The notes: generated by a model not told the origin, from the letters alone. A DNA stretch of 64,000 nt from Imbricaverruca yamaguchii (GCA_034440575.1 JAOTOL010001272.1:157501-221500); one strand, 5' to 3'. Positions 49,620 through 61,023 are shown, counted from the first letter of the stretch. Program-made: numbers and translations.

Positions 49620-50116
49620 CACACGGTGGCAGCCTGGCAAAATTCACTCACACACACACACACACACAAGACAGACCAGGTTCATGGCTTCATGCTCTTT
49701 CGCGCCGCCGAAACCATTTCCTTCTATCTTCATTATTGAATATTTTGAATCCCAATGTGGCTAAGGTCAGGGTAAAACAATTACCAACACTTTGCCAGTG
49801 ACAGGAACTTTCCAAATCTGACCAATGGACCCATATCGCCATATTTGGTTTCAAGGTGACCTACACCATGTGCTATACAGCATGGCATCATGCACGACCA
49901 TGTTGTCGAAGGCCAGGACATTACTATTTTCACCCAGTATGACATAGGTGCCTACGGCAAGATCAAAGCGTTCCTCCAAACGTTCTGTGACATGCTTCTT
50001 CGCGTCGGGTAAGCTATTTTCTTCTATCCTTCTTGGTAATTATCTTAAATCCCAACATTTCAACGGTCGACCCAAAAGACTCAGTTCCAACGGATTTGTA
50101 GTTGCACGAAAGTCCC
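49620..50116. other. ID1 left-arm interval with weak ~300-bp internal repetition
   Basis: Minus-strand phrases such as HVTERLEERFDLAVGTYV and ATLGFKIFNNEDRRKW recur in diverged form in the right arm. Frames are interrupted, so exon borders cannot be set. Confidence 0.35.
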
Positions 50117-50960
50117 TTAATCCGCGTCGTCCTTCCGGCCAAATCCTCACACTCAGTCTCGGGGGCGGTTGAAGATCACCCTCTAAAATCCAAACTAAGC
50201 ATCGGACGAAAACGAAAGAGGTGTCATCGGAAAGCGCTCGACGAGTAGGGTCGGGGTCCACCCCCCAAAAAAAAACACAAATCCCCCAAAAGTGACGTCA
50301 CCAGGGGGATAGGTTTTCACAACTTTTCACGACTTACGTTATGTTTTTTACTCTGGGGAGTTCATCTTGGGGATATATGAGAAAAAAAAAGTTATTTGTG
50401 ATGAGAAAAGGACAGCGAAATCGACCAGGGCTATATTTTTTTGTCCCCACAAAAATTAACATAGTATTTTTCTTAAATTTCAAAATTTTGCGCTTTCAAG
50501 TTTTCTTTAATTTTCCTTTTCCAATGGGTAGAGCAGACCGAAAAACGTTGGTGGAAGTCAATTTGTCCTAATACAAAATATTTACTTTAGGCAGAATCTT
50601 GTATTTGAACTGTAATATGGCAAATGGCAAATTTATATGTAGTCAAACACGAAAAAAAATTATACTGGTACGTTTTGTTGCATCCGTGAAGATAAGCAAA
50701 CGCTGAAAGTTTAATTAAAGTATCTGTATCCGTTAAAGCCTGACGACTGGTTGAACCTTTTTGGATGTGACCTCACTTGACCTTGACTAACTCGTTGAAC
50801 CTAGATCACCTGACCTAAAAATTTTCAATCAGAATGTCAAATTGATGTGGGAAAAGGTATGCCAAATTTGTGTGCGCTGCCGCCCGCTGTTCGTACGCTA
50901 TCCGCGAAAAACCTGAGTGGGAGGGGCGGTTGAAGACACCCCCGAGACGGGACGGGTTAA
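50117..50960 (-). mobile_element. Family A TTAA element, copy A6 (844 bp) in ID1 left arm
   Basis: TTAA at 50117-50120 followed by TCCGCGTCGTCCTTCCGGCC, and GAGACGGGACGGGTTAA with TTAA at 50957-50960. It carries TGACGTCA at 50293-50300 and TGACCTCACTTGACCT at 50768-50783. Left flank GTAGTTGCACGAAAGTCCC and right flank ATTCACGTGCAAAC join without the element in the ID1 right arm at 60302-60305. Confidence 0.93.
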
Positions 50961-51374
50961 ATTCACGTGCAAACAAATCATATTTAGTTGCAAGTTAACT
51001 CACATTATATGTTGCAGTTGATGACATAATTAGTCGCCCATGCTGTCGGCTGTCATATCACACGCTAGCTTGCCCCCGGTGAACTGGATGCCTTTGGCAA
51101 AATAAAAGCTTTGCTCCAAAAGTTGTACATGCTTTGTTAAAAGGAAAACTTGAACCCTTTCTGAATCTATCTGCATCATCGATTATTTTTAATCCCAGCA
51201 TGGCAACAGGCCACAAAAATCAAGTCCACAGACATTTAATATATAAATGTTCTAAAACAATCAAATCCATCAATAAACATGCCATGCTTTGCTTGATGCT
51301 GACCCAAACCACAAGCTGCATGATGACGCCATTCATTTTGTTTCCGTGCAACGTTTTATTTGGAAATTAGAGGT

Positions 51375-51410
51375 GGGTATATAAGAAGCCCCCCCCCCCC
51401 CCCCCGATTT
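51375..51410 (-). mobile_element. Old family A fragment, left-arm counterpart
   Basis: GGTGGGTATATAAGAAGCC then about 17 C corresponds to the family A start fragment at 59824-59960. It appears to predate the arm duplication. Confidence 0.4.
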
Positions 51411-51651
51411 TGATTTTCCCGATGTGACGATTTTCGAGCATGGATGTATTTTAAGACTCGTTGGCACTTCTTCTTTGGCGGCTAAGATATCTATTCGGAT
51501 TCAAAATCGTAAATAAGAAATGGAAGGATGTGGTTAGCGCCATTCGAAACCCAGTATTATAAGTCCCCTAGCATGGTGTCTTATAGTGGGTGTGTCCACT
51601 GATGGGTACCAGGTGTGTAATTTCGGATGCTTTGGGTGGCTACCTGCTCAC

Positions 51652-51866
51652 CATTGAAATGTTGGCCTTGCCACATCAATATATTGATATGGCAAGGCAA
51701 GTTAAAGCTATAGCTTTAACTTTTAACATGGGTCTATATGTGATATGAACCTCAATACATTTGAGCCTGCCCATTTTCTTCAAGCATCGTGCCCTTCCAA
51801 CAACTTCCAGAAACCTACACCAGTGATGGTCACCTGTTGTTATTGGAGGTGATACCAGGTCGTGAC
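51652..51866 (-). pseudogene. ID1 left-arm copy of candidate internal exon
   Basis: After a TTTACTGACCCCAG acceptor the minus strand reads HDLVSPPITTGDHHWCRFLE, GRARCLKKMG and HITYRPMLKVKA, then an insertion of about 31 bp relative to the right arm brings a TGA before the conserved ATG-GTGAGC donor. Frame broken; the right-arm copy is better preserved. Confidence 0.45.
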
Positions 51867-52139
51867 CTGGGGTCAGTAAAAATAGCGGAAGCCAGGACAG
51901 CACTGTCCTCGGGGTAATATCGATCGGAGGAGAATTCAGGTACAGGAGGCTTAGCTGACTGCCTTTTTCATTCAAGGTCGTAAGTCAACATTGGTATCAC
52001 ATCTTATTAATATCAATTATTAAGAATAGCCAAATGTATTTTGTATATGCTATGGCAGGTCACAGGACCCCCTCAATGATCAAATGGGCTCTCCAAATTG
52101 TGCTCAAGTTTAAACGTTGAACGCTACGGTTATGTCACT

Positions 52140-52142
<3 letters not shown>

Positions 52143-52206
<64 letters not shown>

Positions 52207-52207
52207 A
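52143..52207. repeat. (AT)n(GT)n microsatellite at inner edge of ID1 left arm
   Basis: AT dinucleotides then short GT run; directly followed by a SINE head. Confidence 0.95.
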
Positions 52208-52208
52208 T

Positions 52209-52510
52209 GCCTCCCCGGTAGCTCAGTTGGTTCGAGTCGCTTCGCGCGCTCGCATTTAGCCCCCGGCCGGGAGTGTCAGTTGGCAGCTGGTCCGATAAGG
52301 CCGGGGACGAGCTACCGGGCGGCCGTGTCGGTGTATTGACGGCACGTTAAACTTTCGATCTAAATTCTGCCGTTGAACAAGAATTCGTGGATCGGGTGAT
52401 GGGGCCAGGGTTCACGCAACAAGCTCTGCTTAGCACTAGAACCCTGGTTCCTAAAGCCACCCCAGCAACAACTCGGACTAAATTTATATAAAATTTATAT
52501 TTAAAAAAAA
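52209..52510 (+). mobile_element. tRNA-derived SINE-like element
   Basis: GCCTCCCCGGTAGCTCAGTT starts it, with TAGCTCAGTTGG matching a Pol III A box; GGTTCGAGTC overlaps its end instead of lying 30-40 nt downstream, so the tRNA-like head is rearranged. An inverted pair CCCGGTAGCTC / GAGCTACCGGG spans about 90 bp. The tail has ACGGCACGTTAAAC and ends in an A run at about 52501. The flanks are microsatellite. Confidence 0.6.
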
Positions 52511-52521
52511 AAATATATATA

Positions 52522-52985
52522 TATACACAAGTGCCCAGATTTCGTTAAATATATTTCGAAAAGGGCCTATTCTTTCCTCACAAAATCAGTTTGCCTTTCG
52601 TTCTAAAGGTTTGTTCAGAAGATTAAGAAGAATATTCAGAACCAGGATCGTCGGATATTCTTCCCCTCAAATTGTAACTGTAAGTGCAAGTATGCACAAT
52701 ACTTTTCTGAAACAAAGAATGCAGACACGACTTCCCATCCCACCCCCCCCCCACACACACAGCGGCGGATCCATGAATTTTCTTGTGGCGTGGGGAAAAC
52801 TTTACTCTCAGCCATTGGCTCAAAAGTGTGCAGGGCGGGGGGGTGCACTCCAGCCTACCTGGAGTGAGCATCTTCCCGGTCAGATGGGCGCCACCTTTCC
52901 ATAGGAAGGCACCTTTCCCCAGTCTCCCACCCCTTTCCCGACATCTGCCCGTATCCCATCCCCTGTTCAACGCAATTTCCGGTTG
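52522..52985 (+). repeat. ID3 left arm
   Basis: ACAAGTGCCCAGATTTCGTT through CTAAAGGTTTGTTCAGAA, GTATGCACAATACTTTTCTG, GAATGCAGACACGAC, GGTCAGATGGGCGCCACC to CGCAATTTCCGG. It is the inverse of 54456-54905 with about 15 percent differences. Confidence 0.85.
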
Positions 52986-53000
52986 TGCAGCAACCGTGTA

Positions 53001-53994
53001 TAGTGGGAGCAGATGCGCAACAAACATTCGTACGACAACATAATACGATATCCATATCACTTTCCGCACTGCATACACCGTACTTGCAACACGAACTATA
53101 CACGAGTGGCTTGTATGAGTGATAGGAAAGCGATGGCCTAAAGGTGACTTCGTAGTGTACACATATCCATGGTGTAAGTTTTTTTTGTGGGACTAGTGTT
53201 GTTCGTGGAGATACGCTAGTGCATGTTTCTTGAAGTTAGACAGCCTCGATGTTTTTGCTTCAGTAGGAAGCTTGTTGTAGTGGAAGACAGACGAGTAGAG
53301 AAATCTCCTGCGGCCAGCCTCTCTGTGTATGGCTGGCAGGCGCAGATGGTCGTCTGCACGTGTGTGACGGCTTCGCAGGGTAGAGTTTTCAGTGATTTGA
53401 CCGGCAATGTGCGTAGGCTCACCCGTCAGAATGATCTTGTGGAGCAAAGTGAGACTGTAAAATAGGTACAGATCAGCTGCAGTGAGGAGACCCAACTCGT
53501 TTCGGACATCAGTAATATGATCAAATTTTCGGAGACCTGACAGGACTCTAGTGGCGAAGTTAATGATCTTGTCTAGTCTGTGGATATTTGCTGACGACCC
53601 GTTCCCGTAAACAGATATGCAGTATCGGATATTGAATATAACTAGGCTATTGACTATAGTGAAGAGGGTGCTGGTCGGCAGATGGTGACGCAGATGGTTC
53701 AGGGCCAGAAGGAACCCAGTACACTTCCGGACAACAACAGCTACATGGGAATCCCACGACATGTGTCGATCAAATGTTACCCCAAGATTCTTACACGAAT
53801 GTTTCTCATCTATCACGGCGTCCCTAAAGCACACTCGTATCGGGGTAATATTGCGCAGATTTTGACGCGATCCGAGAGTAAGAAGCTGAGTTTTGGTCGG
53901 GTTCACCTTCAAGCCGTTATCCAGGAAGTAGTCGTAGAGTTGGCTCAGGCATGTCTCCATCTGACTTATCAGATTTGGGAGATCAGATTTCCGA
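53001..53994 (-). mobile_element. LINE-B: C-terminal reverse transcriptase part, open frame
   Basis: An uninterrupted frame of 255 codons after a Met, open further upstream: GLKVNPTKTQLLTLGSR, CKNLGVTFDRHMSWDSHV, YCISVYGNGS, INFATRVLSG, FHYNKLPTEAKTSRLSNFKK, then stop at about 53193. This is the thumb/C-terminal region of a non-LTR polymerase, cut just downstream of the FADD motif position. The 3' untranslated region runs to 53001, the same end as at 44719. The motifs fit the CR1/Jockey/RTE group and differ clearly from LINE-A. Lack of stops suggests a younger insertion than LINE-A. Confidence 0.88.
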
Positions 53995-53995
53995 C

Positions 53996-54163
53996 CGGAG
54001 CATTCCCAGTGCCTTCTTCCTGGCTTCCTTGGTCTGTTTTGATGCCCTCAATTTTGTGTTTAGAATAACGCCTAAATCATTCTCCTGTTGAGTCACTGCT
54101 AGTGCTTGTCCACCCATCAAGTATGGAGCCTTCATATGCTGCTTACCTACATGCATGATTCAG
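53996..54163 (-). mobile_element. LINE-A copy 3, short fragment
   Basis: Corresponds to about 35970-36130: GAGCATTCCCAGTGCCTTCT through GTTGAGTCACTGC and TGGAGCCTTCATATGCTGC. It is joined directly to LINE-B with no spacer, same strand. Confidence 0.85.
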
Positions 54164-54455
54164 TATTCATTATAAAAGAACAGCTAGCGAGAGTTGGGCT
54201 GTGTGGACGAAGCAGGGCATCTCCGGCAGGTAGGCATATCGACCTATGAACACTCGAATGTGTTTACCTGCGTTTGTGTGTGTGTAATGGGGCTATGATG
54301 TACAGTTCACTTAGGTAAAGCTGAGACTGACTTAGGTAATTACTGGCAGCTGATAGCAATGTCGCCCCTTCAGTTAAGCTCCCTTATGGCAATTCCTGGA
54401 TCCCATGGTCATCAGAGAGTGTCATGGGTGGTGAAGGTGTTGAATCGGGGAACCT
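54164..54455. other. Unassigned spacer of ID3
   Basis: Nothing recognised. Confidence 0.3.
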
Positions 54456-54905
54456 AACCGGAAATTACGTTGAGCAGGGGATGGTACAGGGGCAGATACT
54501 GGAGGAAGGGTGGGAGACTGGGGAAGGTGGCTTTCTATGGAAAGGTGGCGCTCCTCTGACCGGGAAGATGCTACCTCCAGGTAGGCTCGAGTGCATCCCC
54601 CCCGCCCCGAACTTTTCAGCCAATGGCCGAGAGGAAAGTTTCCCCCACGCCACATGAAAATTCCTGTATCCGCCGCTGTGTGGGGGAGGGTGAGATGGGA
54701 AGTGGTGTCTGCATTCCTTGTTCAGAAAAGTGTTATGCATGCTTACAATTACAATTTGAGGGGGAAGAAAATCCGACGATCCTGGTGCTGAATATTCTTT
54801 TAATATTCTGAACAAACCTTTAGAACGAAAGAAAAACTGATTTTGCGAGGAAAATATCGACCCTTTTTGAAATATATTCAACGACATCTGGGGACTTGTA
54901 TATAT
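54456..54905 (-). repeat. ID3 right arm
   Basis: Inverse counterpart of 52522-52985, from AACCGGAAATTACGTTGAGC to ACATCTGGGGACTTGT. Together the arms flank LINE-B and LINE-A pieces. Confidence 0.85.
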
Positions 54906-56090
54906 ATACATATATATATTTATATATATACATGTATATAGGTATGTACATATGTATACATTTATATACAGTTGCGTCGCAACGAAATTCTTCCAGGGTG
55001 GGCAAGGTCGAAAGGGGGCCCATTGTGTTAGGGCCTCTTATTGGTTTTTAGGCCCTTAGTATGGTGTGGGAATGCAAAACATGATTTCATATTGATATCT
55101 TGTTTGTTCTTGGCATGGTGCATCATTTACTAAAAACGCAACACTAATAGTCATTTTTTCGCTGAAAACTGGGCCACATCAGGGTATAAATAGTAATATG
55201 TGGATAAATGGATAAATACTTACTTGTCAAAACGAACCAACGCCTCAATGCTTTCTCGACCAGAAGATTCTTCCTGCTGGCCTCTAGATTGCAGCGAGTT
55301 GGCGGGGCTGGTGCTAAGCGTATCTTACAGGTATCTCTCATTCATCAACCCACTTTTATGTCCACAAAATATATTCAATATAGCTAGATTCATCATCACT
55401 GTTATTTATTACCCCCAGCTTTATGTCCTAAGCAAAGCTTAAGCGATCATTTATCAGTCCAACGACGATAATTTCGCGAAGGTGACAACGAGAAGAAGAT
55501 TGCATCGGTATTGTGATCGCCATCTTAGGAATTTGATATTTTTATGCATCATTCCTCCCATTTTATATGGGGCATGGGTTGTTTTATAGGCTTGTGGGGT
55601 TTGATTTGTCCCCTCAATGCCGGCTTTGCCCCATGAGCATATGTTTCAGAAAATTATTGAGGGACCAGTACAATACCTATATTTGCGTCAAGGGGAAGGA
55701 GGCAAACGGATTTGCAGGAGGCTCACCAATGACAAGTAATACAAATATTGGACTTCGACCGCTATTTTGTCAAAGGAGACCTTTCGAGATTAAAGAATTA
55801 GTGATCAACTGAATTACCCCGTGGAGGGCCCTAATATACCACTATCGTTTCTGATTCGCTGAATTACAATTCTAACTCCCCCACCCAGTTCTAAAGTTTT
55901 CTCTTGGCATCCTTTGATAATTGTCACCTCACACCGCTAGAACTATACCTATACTACAAAAACCGGATCGTTATCCGAAATTATGAAGCTCGTGCCCTCC
56001 AAAATAATGAGGGATTCCCCCAAAAAATAATTCCTGGTGAGGAAAATGACTATGATGCACCGAACTTATTACCGGATGCCTTCACAAATT
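54906..56090. other. Unassigned interval
   Basis: Short TATATACATG-type tract at 54898-54970. No gene recognised elsewhere. Confidence 0.3.
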
Positions 56091-56099
56091 GCGTACGGC

Positions 56100-57430
56100 A
56101 TCAAAAAACATACCGGATCTGGAAAAACCGAGGTGGGATCGAGTTTGTGGCTTCGGTGCGACGCTTTTGGGTCCCAGTGCAACTTATCGTGCCCAAGCGC
56201 GTGGTTCCGGGGACCCAACGCCGGTTTTTTGGGCTCTACGCGATTTTTGTGGATCTTTTCGAACTTTCCTAGAAGTCCAAATCCCGGCCTGATTTTTCGA
56301 GCCCCTGGCGCCACCTTTTTATATCTTACCTCGATTTTTCTAGATCCGTTATGTTTTTCGATGTCGTACGCAATTTTTGAAGGCAACTGGTAATATGTTG
56401 GGTGCTCCAGAGCCATTTTCGTCACCCGGATATTTATTTTGTAGAATCCATCCTTATTTTGAAGGGCTCCAGCTTGATTTTTCGTCGAATACCGATTCGG
56501 GTCTTGTGGTCACATTGTGCGCACGTGTGGCCCTAGACGCCAATTTTGTTAAGGCTCGACGGACTACCGATGGGAGTTGTGGGTTCCGAGCGCGATATTT
56601 TAGGGGATCGGTTCGATTTTGTGGGACGCGTTCTACTTAGCTGTTTCGCCAATGCGATTTTCGGCTTCCTGTTGCAAGTTCTCGGGCCTCGGAGCGAGTT
56701 TTCCGGGGCCCACCGTATTTATTTAAAGACCCCTGCGCGAATGCTGGTGGACCGATGCGAAAATTGGTGGCCCAAGCGAGACTTTTGGAGCCCCAGCACG
56801 ATTCCAGCTTATCCCTCTGAGGATGGAGGGGGCATTTGCCCCTTTGATATGCCAATGCGGCCACTAAAGGAGTTTTTTTTTGTGTCCTGGAATGACATTC
56901 CAGTTAAGAATGGATTTTTGGAGCAGCACCAGGATTTGTGGCCCAGCGCGATCTTTTGGGCCTGCAGTGTGATTGTCCAGGGCTGCGACGTGACTATTTT
57001 TTAGGCCAATGTCGTCTATTGGGCCCGACGTCCTTTGTTTGGATCCCTAGCGCGAGCTTCAGCGGCCTCGACACTTTTTGGGGGTCCAATACGTTTTGGG
57101 GGCTTTTGGCGTCATTGTTGGGCCCTCAGGGTGATTATCCATGTTTGGATTATTTTTCGTTTCTCCAGTTTCACTTGTTTTGGTCGCAATGAGACTGTTG
57201 TGGAACGACCCGTCCTGCCTCTAGAGTGACTTTCATAGTCCGGCCGTGAATTTTTGGTAACCTCAAGCTAGCGTGGTTTTCAGGGGCCCCACCTGGATCT
57301 TTTTGGGCCCATATCATGCTAGTCAAGTATCTCGGCACGACTTCTACTATTTCTTTGGGGCTTCTTCTTGCAAATTATAGGCCCAATTTCCCGTCTTAAG
57401 GATCTCGTCTAATTTCCTGGAGCCTCTTTA
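56100..57430. repeat. Degenerate short minisatellite E, copy 2
   Basis: Irregular 25-30-bp units on the theme GGGCCCCAGCGCGATTTTT, for example CCCAAGCGCGTGGTTCCGGG and GGCCCAGCGCGATCTTTTGG. Same theme and orientation as 10441-11225. Confidence 0.6.
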
Positions 57431-58935
57431 CCAGTTTTCAATGATTCCTTGTGTGTCCTATCTCCTCCATATTCAATGGTCCTCCTCTCTCGTCTTGGAG
57501 GGCCTCCTCTTACATCCTGAGGCCTGTTTAACATGGCATGGTGCTTCCTCTCACGCCCCAGGAACATTATCTGCCAAATTATGGGCCTCCTGCCACGCCT
57601 CGTGGGCCTCCTCCTTTATCCCGGAAAGCCTTACCTGTCTTGAGGGATCTTCAATTTTAGAAACCTCACATCCTTCAATGCCTGCTACCACTCCGATCTT
57701 AAGGGCCTCCTTTCACTTCCTTGGAGCTCTATTTCTCTTATAGTCCTTTTTCAAATTAGGGGCCTCCTCTCACGCCTTGGGGGCTTCCTGCTTTTGGTGT
57801 TGATTCGAACTTTGCCCATCTTAAGGTTGGCCTCTTATCTCCTGGTGGGTTCCTCTTCTCTCTGAGGTGCCTCCTCTTCAAAATTACAGTCAACGTTTCC
57901 TATATCAGTGGCTTTGTTAGTTCCCGGGAACCTTCTTGGCCGTCTTCCAGCCTTCTTTTCCGCATAAAAGCCATCTATCTGATTCAATGGCCTTTCTCTC
58001 TTATTTTAGGGTCCTCCTCGTTCATCATGGGGTCTCATTTCCAACCTTGTGTCGTATCTTCCGAATTAGGTGCCTGCTGCCATGTCTTTGGGTCATCCTT
58101 TTCTATCTCAGTGGAACCTTGTCCGTTCTGGTGCCTGATTTTGCGTCTCCGAAACCTCATCTCATATCCGCTGGCTTTCTTTTTCGTCTGATGCCTTCTC
58201 TCATTTTCTGCGGTCTCCCTTCCCTCCTTTTCGTCCTGGGGGCCTCCGTCAAATCTCCGTTCTACGTCTCTTATAGGGATCTGATATTGTCCTGTTGTGG
58301 GGAACCTCCTTTTCGTTCCGGGGGCCTCCTTTTCGTCCTGGGATGCATCCTTTTCGTCCTGGGGCCTCCTTTTCGTCCTGGGCCTACTTTTCGTCCTGGG
58401 GCCTCCTTTTCGTCCTCGGGTCTTCTTCTTGTCCTGGGGGTCTGCTTTTCATCCTGGGGGCCTCCTTTTCGTCCTGGGTGCCTCCCTTTCGTCATCGGGA
58501 CTCCTTTTCATTCTGGGGTCTCCTCTTCGTCCCTGGAGCCTCGTTTTCGTCCTAGGGCCTTCTTTTCGTCCTGGAGGCCTCCTTTTCGTCCTGGGGCCTC
58601 CTACAAATCTCTGTTCTACGTATCGTATAGGTACCTGATGATATTGCCCTTGGGAGCCTGGTTTTCGTCCTGGGGCCTCCTTTTCGACTCGGGGCCTCCT
58701 TTTCGTCCTAGGGCTCTTTTTCGTCCCCGGGCCTCCGTTCCGTCCTGGGCGCCTCCTCCCAATCTCTGTTCTACGATTCATATAAGGAGATTATATCTTC
58801 TGGGGGCCTCGTTGTCAGTATATATACTAACAACGCATATATACTGCCTCCTTGACAGCATTATTTTTTTGTCCCGTTGGCCTCCTAGCTCACCTTTTTT
58901 CCCGTGTATTTCCGGATAGGGGCCTCCTTAAATTT
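57431..58935. repeat. GGGGCCTCC minisatellite with higher-order spacing
   Basis: Units of about 19-30 bp; the cleanest core is GGGGCCTCCTTTTCGTCCT at about 58300-58745. A longer phrase AAATCTCNGTTCTACG with an ATA-rich follow-up recurs at about 58253, 58613 and 58760, giving a higher-order step. The 327-codon plus frame through it is low complexity (Ser, Phe, Leu, Gly, Pro). Confidence 0.85.
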
Positions 58936-59011
58936 CAGGAGGGGCGGTGACCCCCAGTCTCAGAGCAGAGGCGGGGATTGCTCCCGCTGCCCTCCGGTGG
59001 TAACGCCCATG

Positions 59012-59012
59012 C

Positions 59013-59063
<51 letters not shown>

Positions 59064-59072
59064 ATATATATG
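59012..59072. repeat. (AT)n microsatellite at inner edge of ID1 right arm
   Basis: Imperfect AT dinucleotides, mirrored by 52143-52192 at the left arm. Confidence 0.92.
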
Positions 59073-59355
59073 TATGTGTATGTATGTGATATAACCGTAG
59101 GGTTCAACGTTTAAACGAGCCCAATTGGGAGAGCCCATTCGATCATTGAGGTGGCCCAGGGACCCACCATAGCATGTACAATATACGTCCGTCGATTTTT
59201 AATATTTGATATTTTGATGGGCCTACCAAAGTTGATTTACGACCTTGAATGGAAAAGGCAGTCAGCTAAGCTTCCTTTTCCTGAATTCTCCTCCAATCGA
59301 TGTTACCCAGATGGCAGTGGCTACCATGGCTTCCCCTTTTCTTTACTGTCCCCAG

Positions 59356-59539
59356 ATCACGACGTGGTATCACCTCAAATAACGGCAGACGACCATCACT
59401 GGTGTAGGTTTCTGAAAGTTATTGGGAGGGCACGACGCATGAAGGAAATGGGCAAGCCAAAACCCATCGGGGTTCATATCACATACAGTCCCATGTTCAA
59501 AGTTAAAACTATTGAGATGACAAGGCCAACATTTAAATG
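59356..59539 (+). CDS. Candidate internal exon of unrecognised gene (ID1 right arm)
   Basis: Bounded by a pyrimidine-rich tract with CCCCAG acceptor (ending 59355) and ATG-GTGAGC donor (59540), both conserved in the inverted copy at 51652-51866. It reads HDVVSPQITADDHHWCRFLK, GRARRMKEMG, GVHITYSPMFKVKTIEMT. Upstream of the acceptor the two copies differ by a 2-nt indel, whereas most of the exon has none, consistent with coding. Its end phase does not match the start phase of the terminal exon at 61024, so at least one further exon would be needed between them. No domain recognised. Confidence 0.45.
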
Positions 59540-59823
59540 GTGAGCAAGCGGCCACCCAAAGCATGCGAAGTTATATCCCTGGTACCCATCAGTGGACCCA
59601 CCCACTATAAGACACCATGCTGGGGGATTTGTAATACTCTGTTTCGAATGGAGTTAACCACATCCTTTCATTTCTTACTTACGATTTTGAATCCGAATAG
59701 GTATCTTAACCACCAAAGTGGCAACAAGCCTTAAAATACATCCATGATCGAAAACCGTCACATCGCAATGCACACATCCCCACTTTATCACGTCGCACAT
59801 ACAATTTCCTCCTTTCTCTGTTA

Positions 59824-59960
59824 TTAACCCTTTCTATTAAATATTTCCGATCAGATCCTCACACACCGTCTCGGGTGGGGCCTCTTATATACCCATCACT
59901 AATTTCCAAACCAGGCGTTGCATGGAAGCGAAATTAATTGCGTCATCTTGTAGCTTGTGC
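59824..59960 (-). mobile_element. Family A terminal fragment (old copy)
   Basis: TTAACCC start, then CGATCAGATCCTCACACACC, GTCTCGGGTGGGG, AATTTCCAAACCAGGCGTTG and GGAAGCGAAA follow the first ~130 bp of family A in the minus orientation. The rest is missing. A remnant at the mirrored place in the left arm indicates insertion before the duplication. Confidence 0.6.
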
Positions 59961-60029
59961 TTTGGGTCAGCATCAAGTAAAGCATGGCATGTTTATTTAT
60001 GGATCTGTTTTAGAACATTTATATATTAA

Positions 60030-60770
60030 AGGTCTTGGGATTTTATTTTTGCGGCCTGTTGCCATACTGGGATTTAAAATATTTCATGATGTAGATAGAA
60101 GGAAATGGTTCAAGTTTCCCTTCTCACAAAGCACGTTCAACTTTTGGAGAAAGTTGGTATCTTGCGTAAGGCATCCAGTTCACCGACGGCAATCTAACGT
60201 GTGATCTGACAGCCGACAACATGGGCGACTAATTATGTCATCAACTGCAACATATAATGTGAGTTAACTTGCAACTAAATATGGTTTATTTGTATGTGAA
60301 TCTAAGGGACATCCGTGCAACTACAACTCCGTTGGAACTGCGTCTTTTGGGCCGACCGTTGAAATGTTGGGATTGTAGATAATTACCAAGAAAGATAGAA
60401 GAAAATAGCTTACACAACGCGAAGAAGCATGTAACAGAACGTTTGGAGGAACGCTTTGATCTTGCTGTAGGCACCTATGTCACACTGGGTCAAAATAGTA
60501 ATGTCTTGACCATCGACAGCATTAGTCGTGTATGATGCCATGTTGTATAGCACATGGTGTAGGTCAGCTTGAAACCAAATATGGCGATATGTGTCCATTG
60601 GACAGATTTTGGGAAGTTCCTGTGCTTGGCGAAGTGTTGACAAATTGTTTTTCCCTGACCTTTGCCACATTTGGATTCAAAATACTCAATAATGGAGATA
60701 AGAGGAAAGAGTGGTCGCGGCGCGAAAGAGCATGACACCATGATCCTGGTCTGTCGTATGATCTGTGCAT
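60030..60770 (+). repeat. Internal ~300-bp tandem repetition in ID1 right arm
   Basis: A phrase reading GGGATTTAAAATATTTCATG / TTTGGATTCAAAATACTC with GATAGAAGGAAATGG recurs near 60070, 60365 and 60665, each followed by AAGCACGTTCAACTTTTGGA-like or AAGCATGTAACAGAACG sequence and ending CAACTAAATATGG / AAACCAAATATGG. Translations share GFKI-N-D-RRK, but stops interrupt them. Could be diverged repeated exons or an old non-coding tandem. Confidence 0.45.
60302..60305. other. Pre-insertion site for family A copy A6
   Basis: The plus strand reads GTGAATCTAAGGGAC. Its complement GTCCCTTAGATTCAC equals the joined flanks of copy A6 (GTCCC-TTAA and TTAA-ATTCAC) with one change in the tetramer. Confidence 0.9.
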
Positions 60771-61023
60771 TTGGTACCGCTCTATAAGGTGTTTCAGAAC
60801 GTGTGCAGCGCTTTCAGGATCAATTTGAAGCAAAACCAGCTTGCTGACTCTCTTATGTCCTAACGTTTTACTCGCTCATCGGTATGATTATGTACATACA
60901 ATGAAAGCTTGGTTTTTGGTGGCACACTATGCCTAAATAATACATGGGTGATAGGTTTGTTTTCTCTCGTATGTTAGAACCCATGCATAACTTCACACAA
61001 TGACGACGGTTTACCATTTTCAG

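Noticed and set aside
52209..52280. Functional tRNA gene
   Set aside because: A-box-like TAGCTCAGTTGG is present, but the B-box-like sequence overlaps it, so no cloverleaf is possible. A downstream non-tRNA tail and A run indicate a SINE.
57936..58919. 327-codon ORF as a membrane protein (Phe/Leu-rich)
   Set aside because: Hydrophobic look comes from the CTCCTTTTCGTCCTGG tandem unit; there are parallel open frames and no non-repeat domain.
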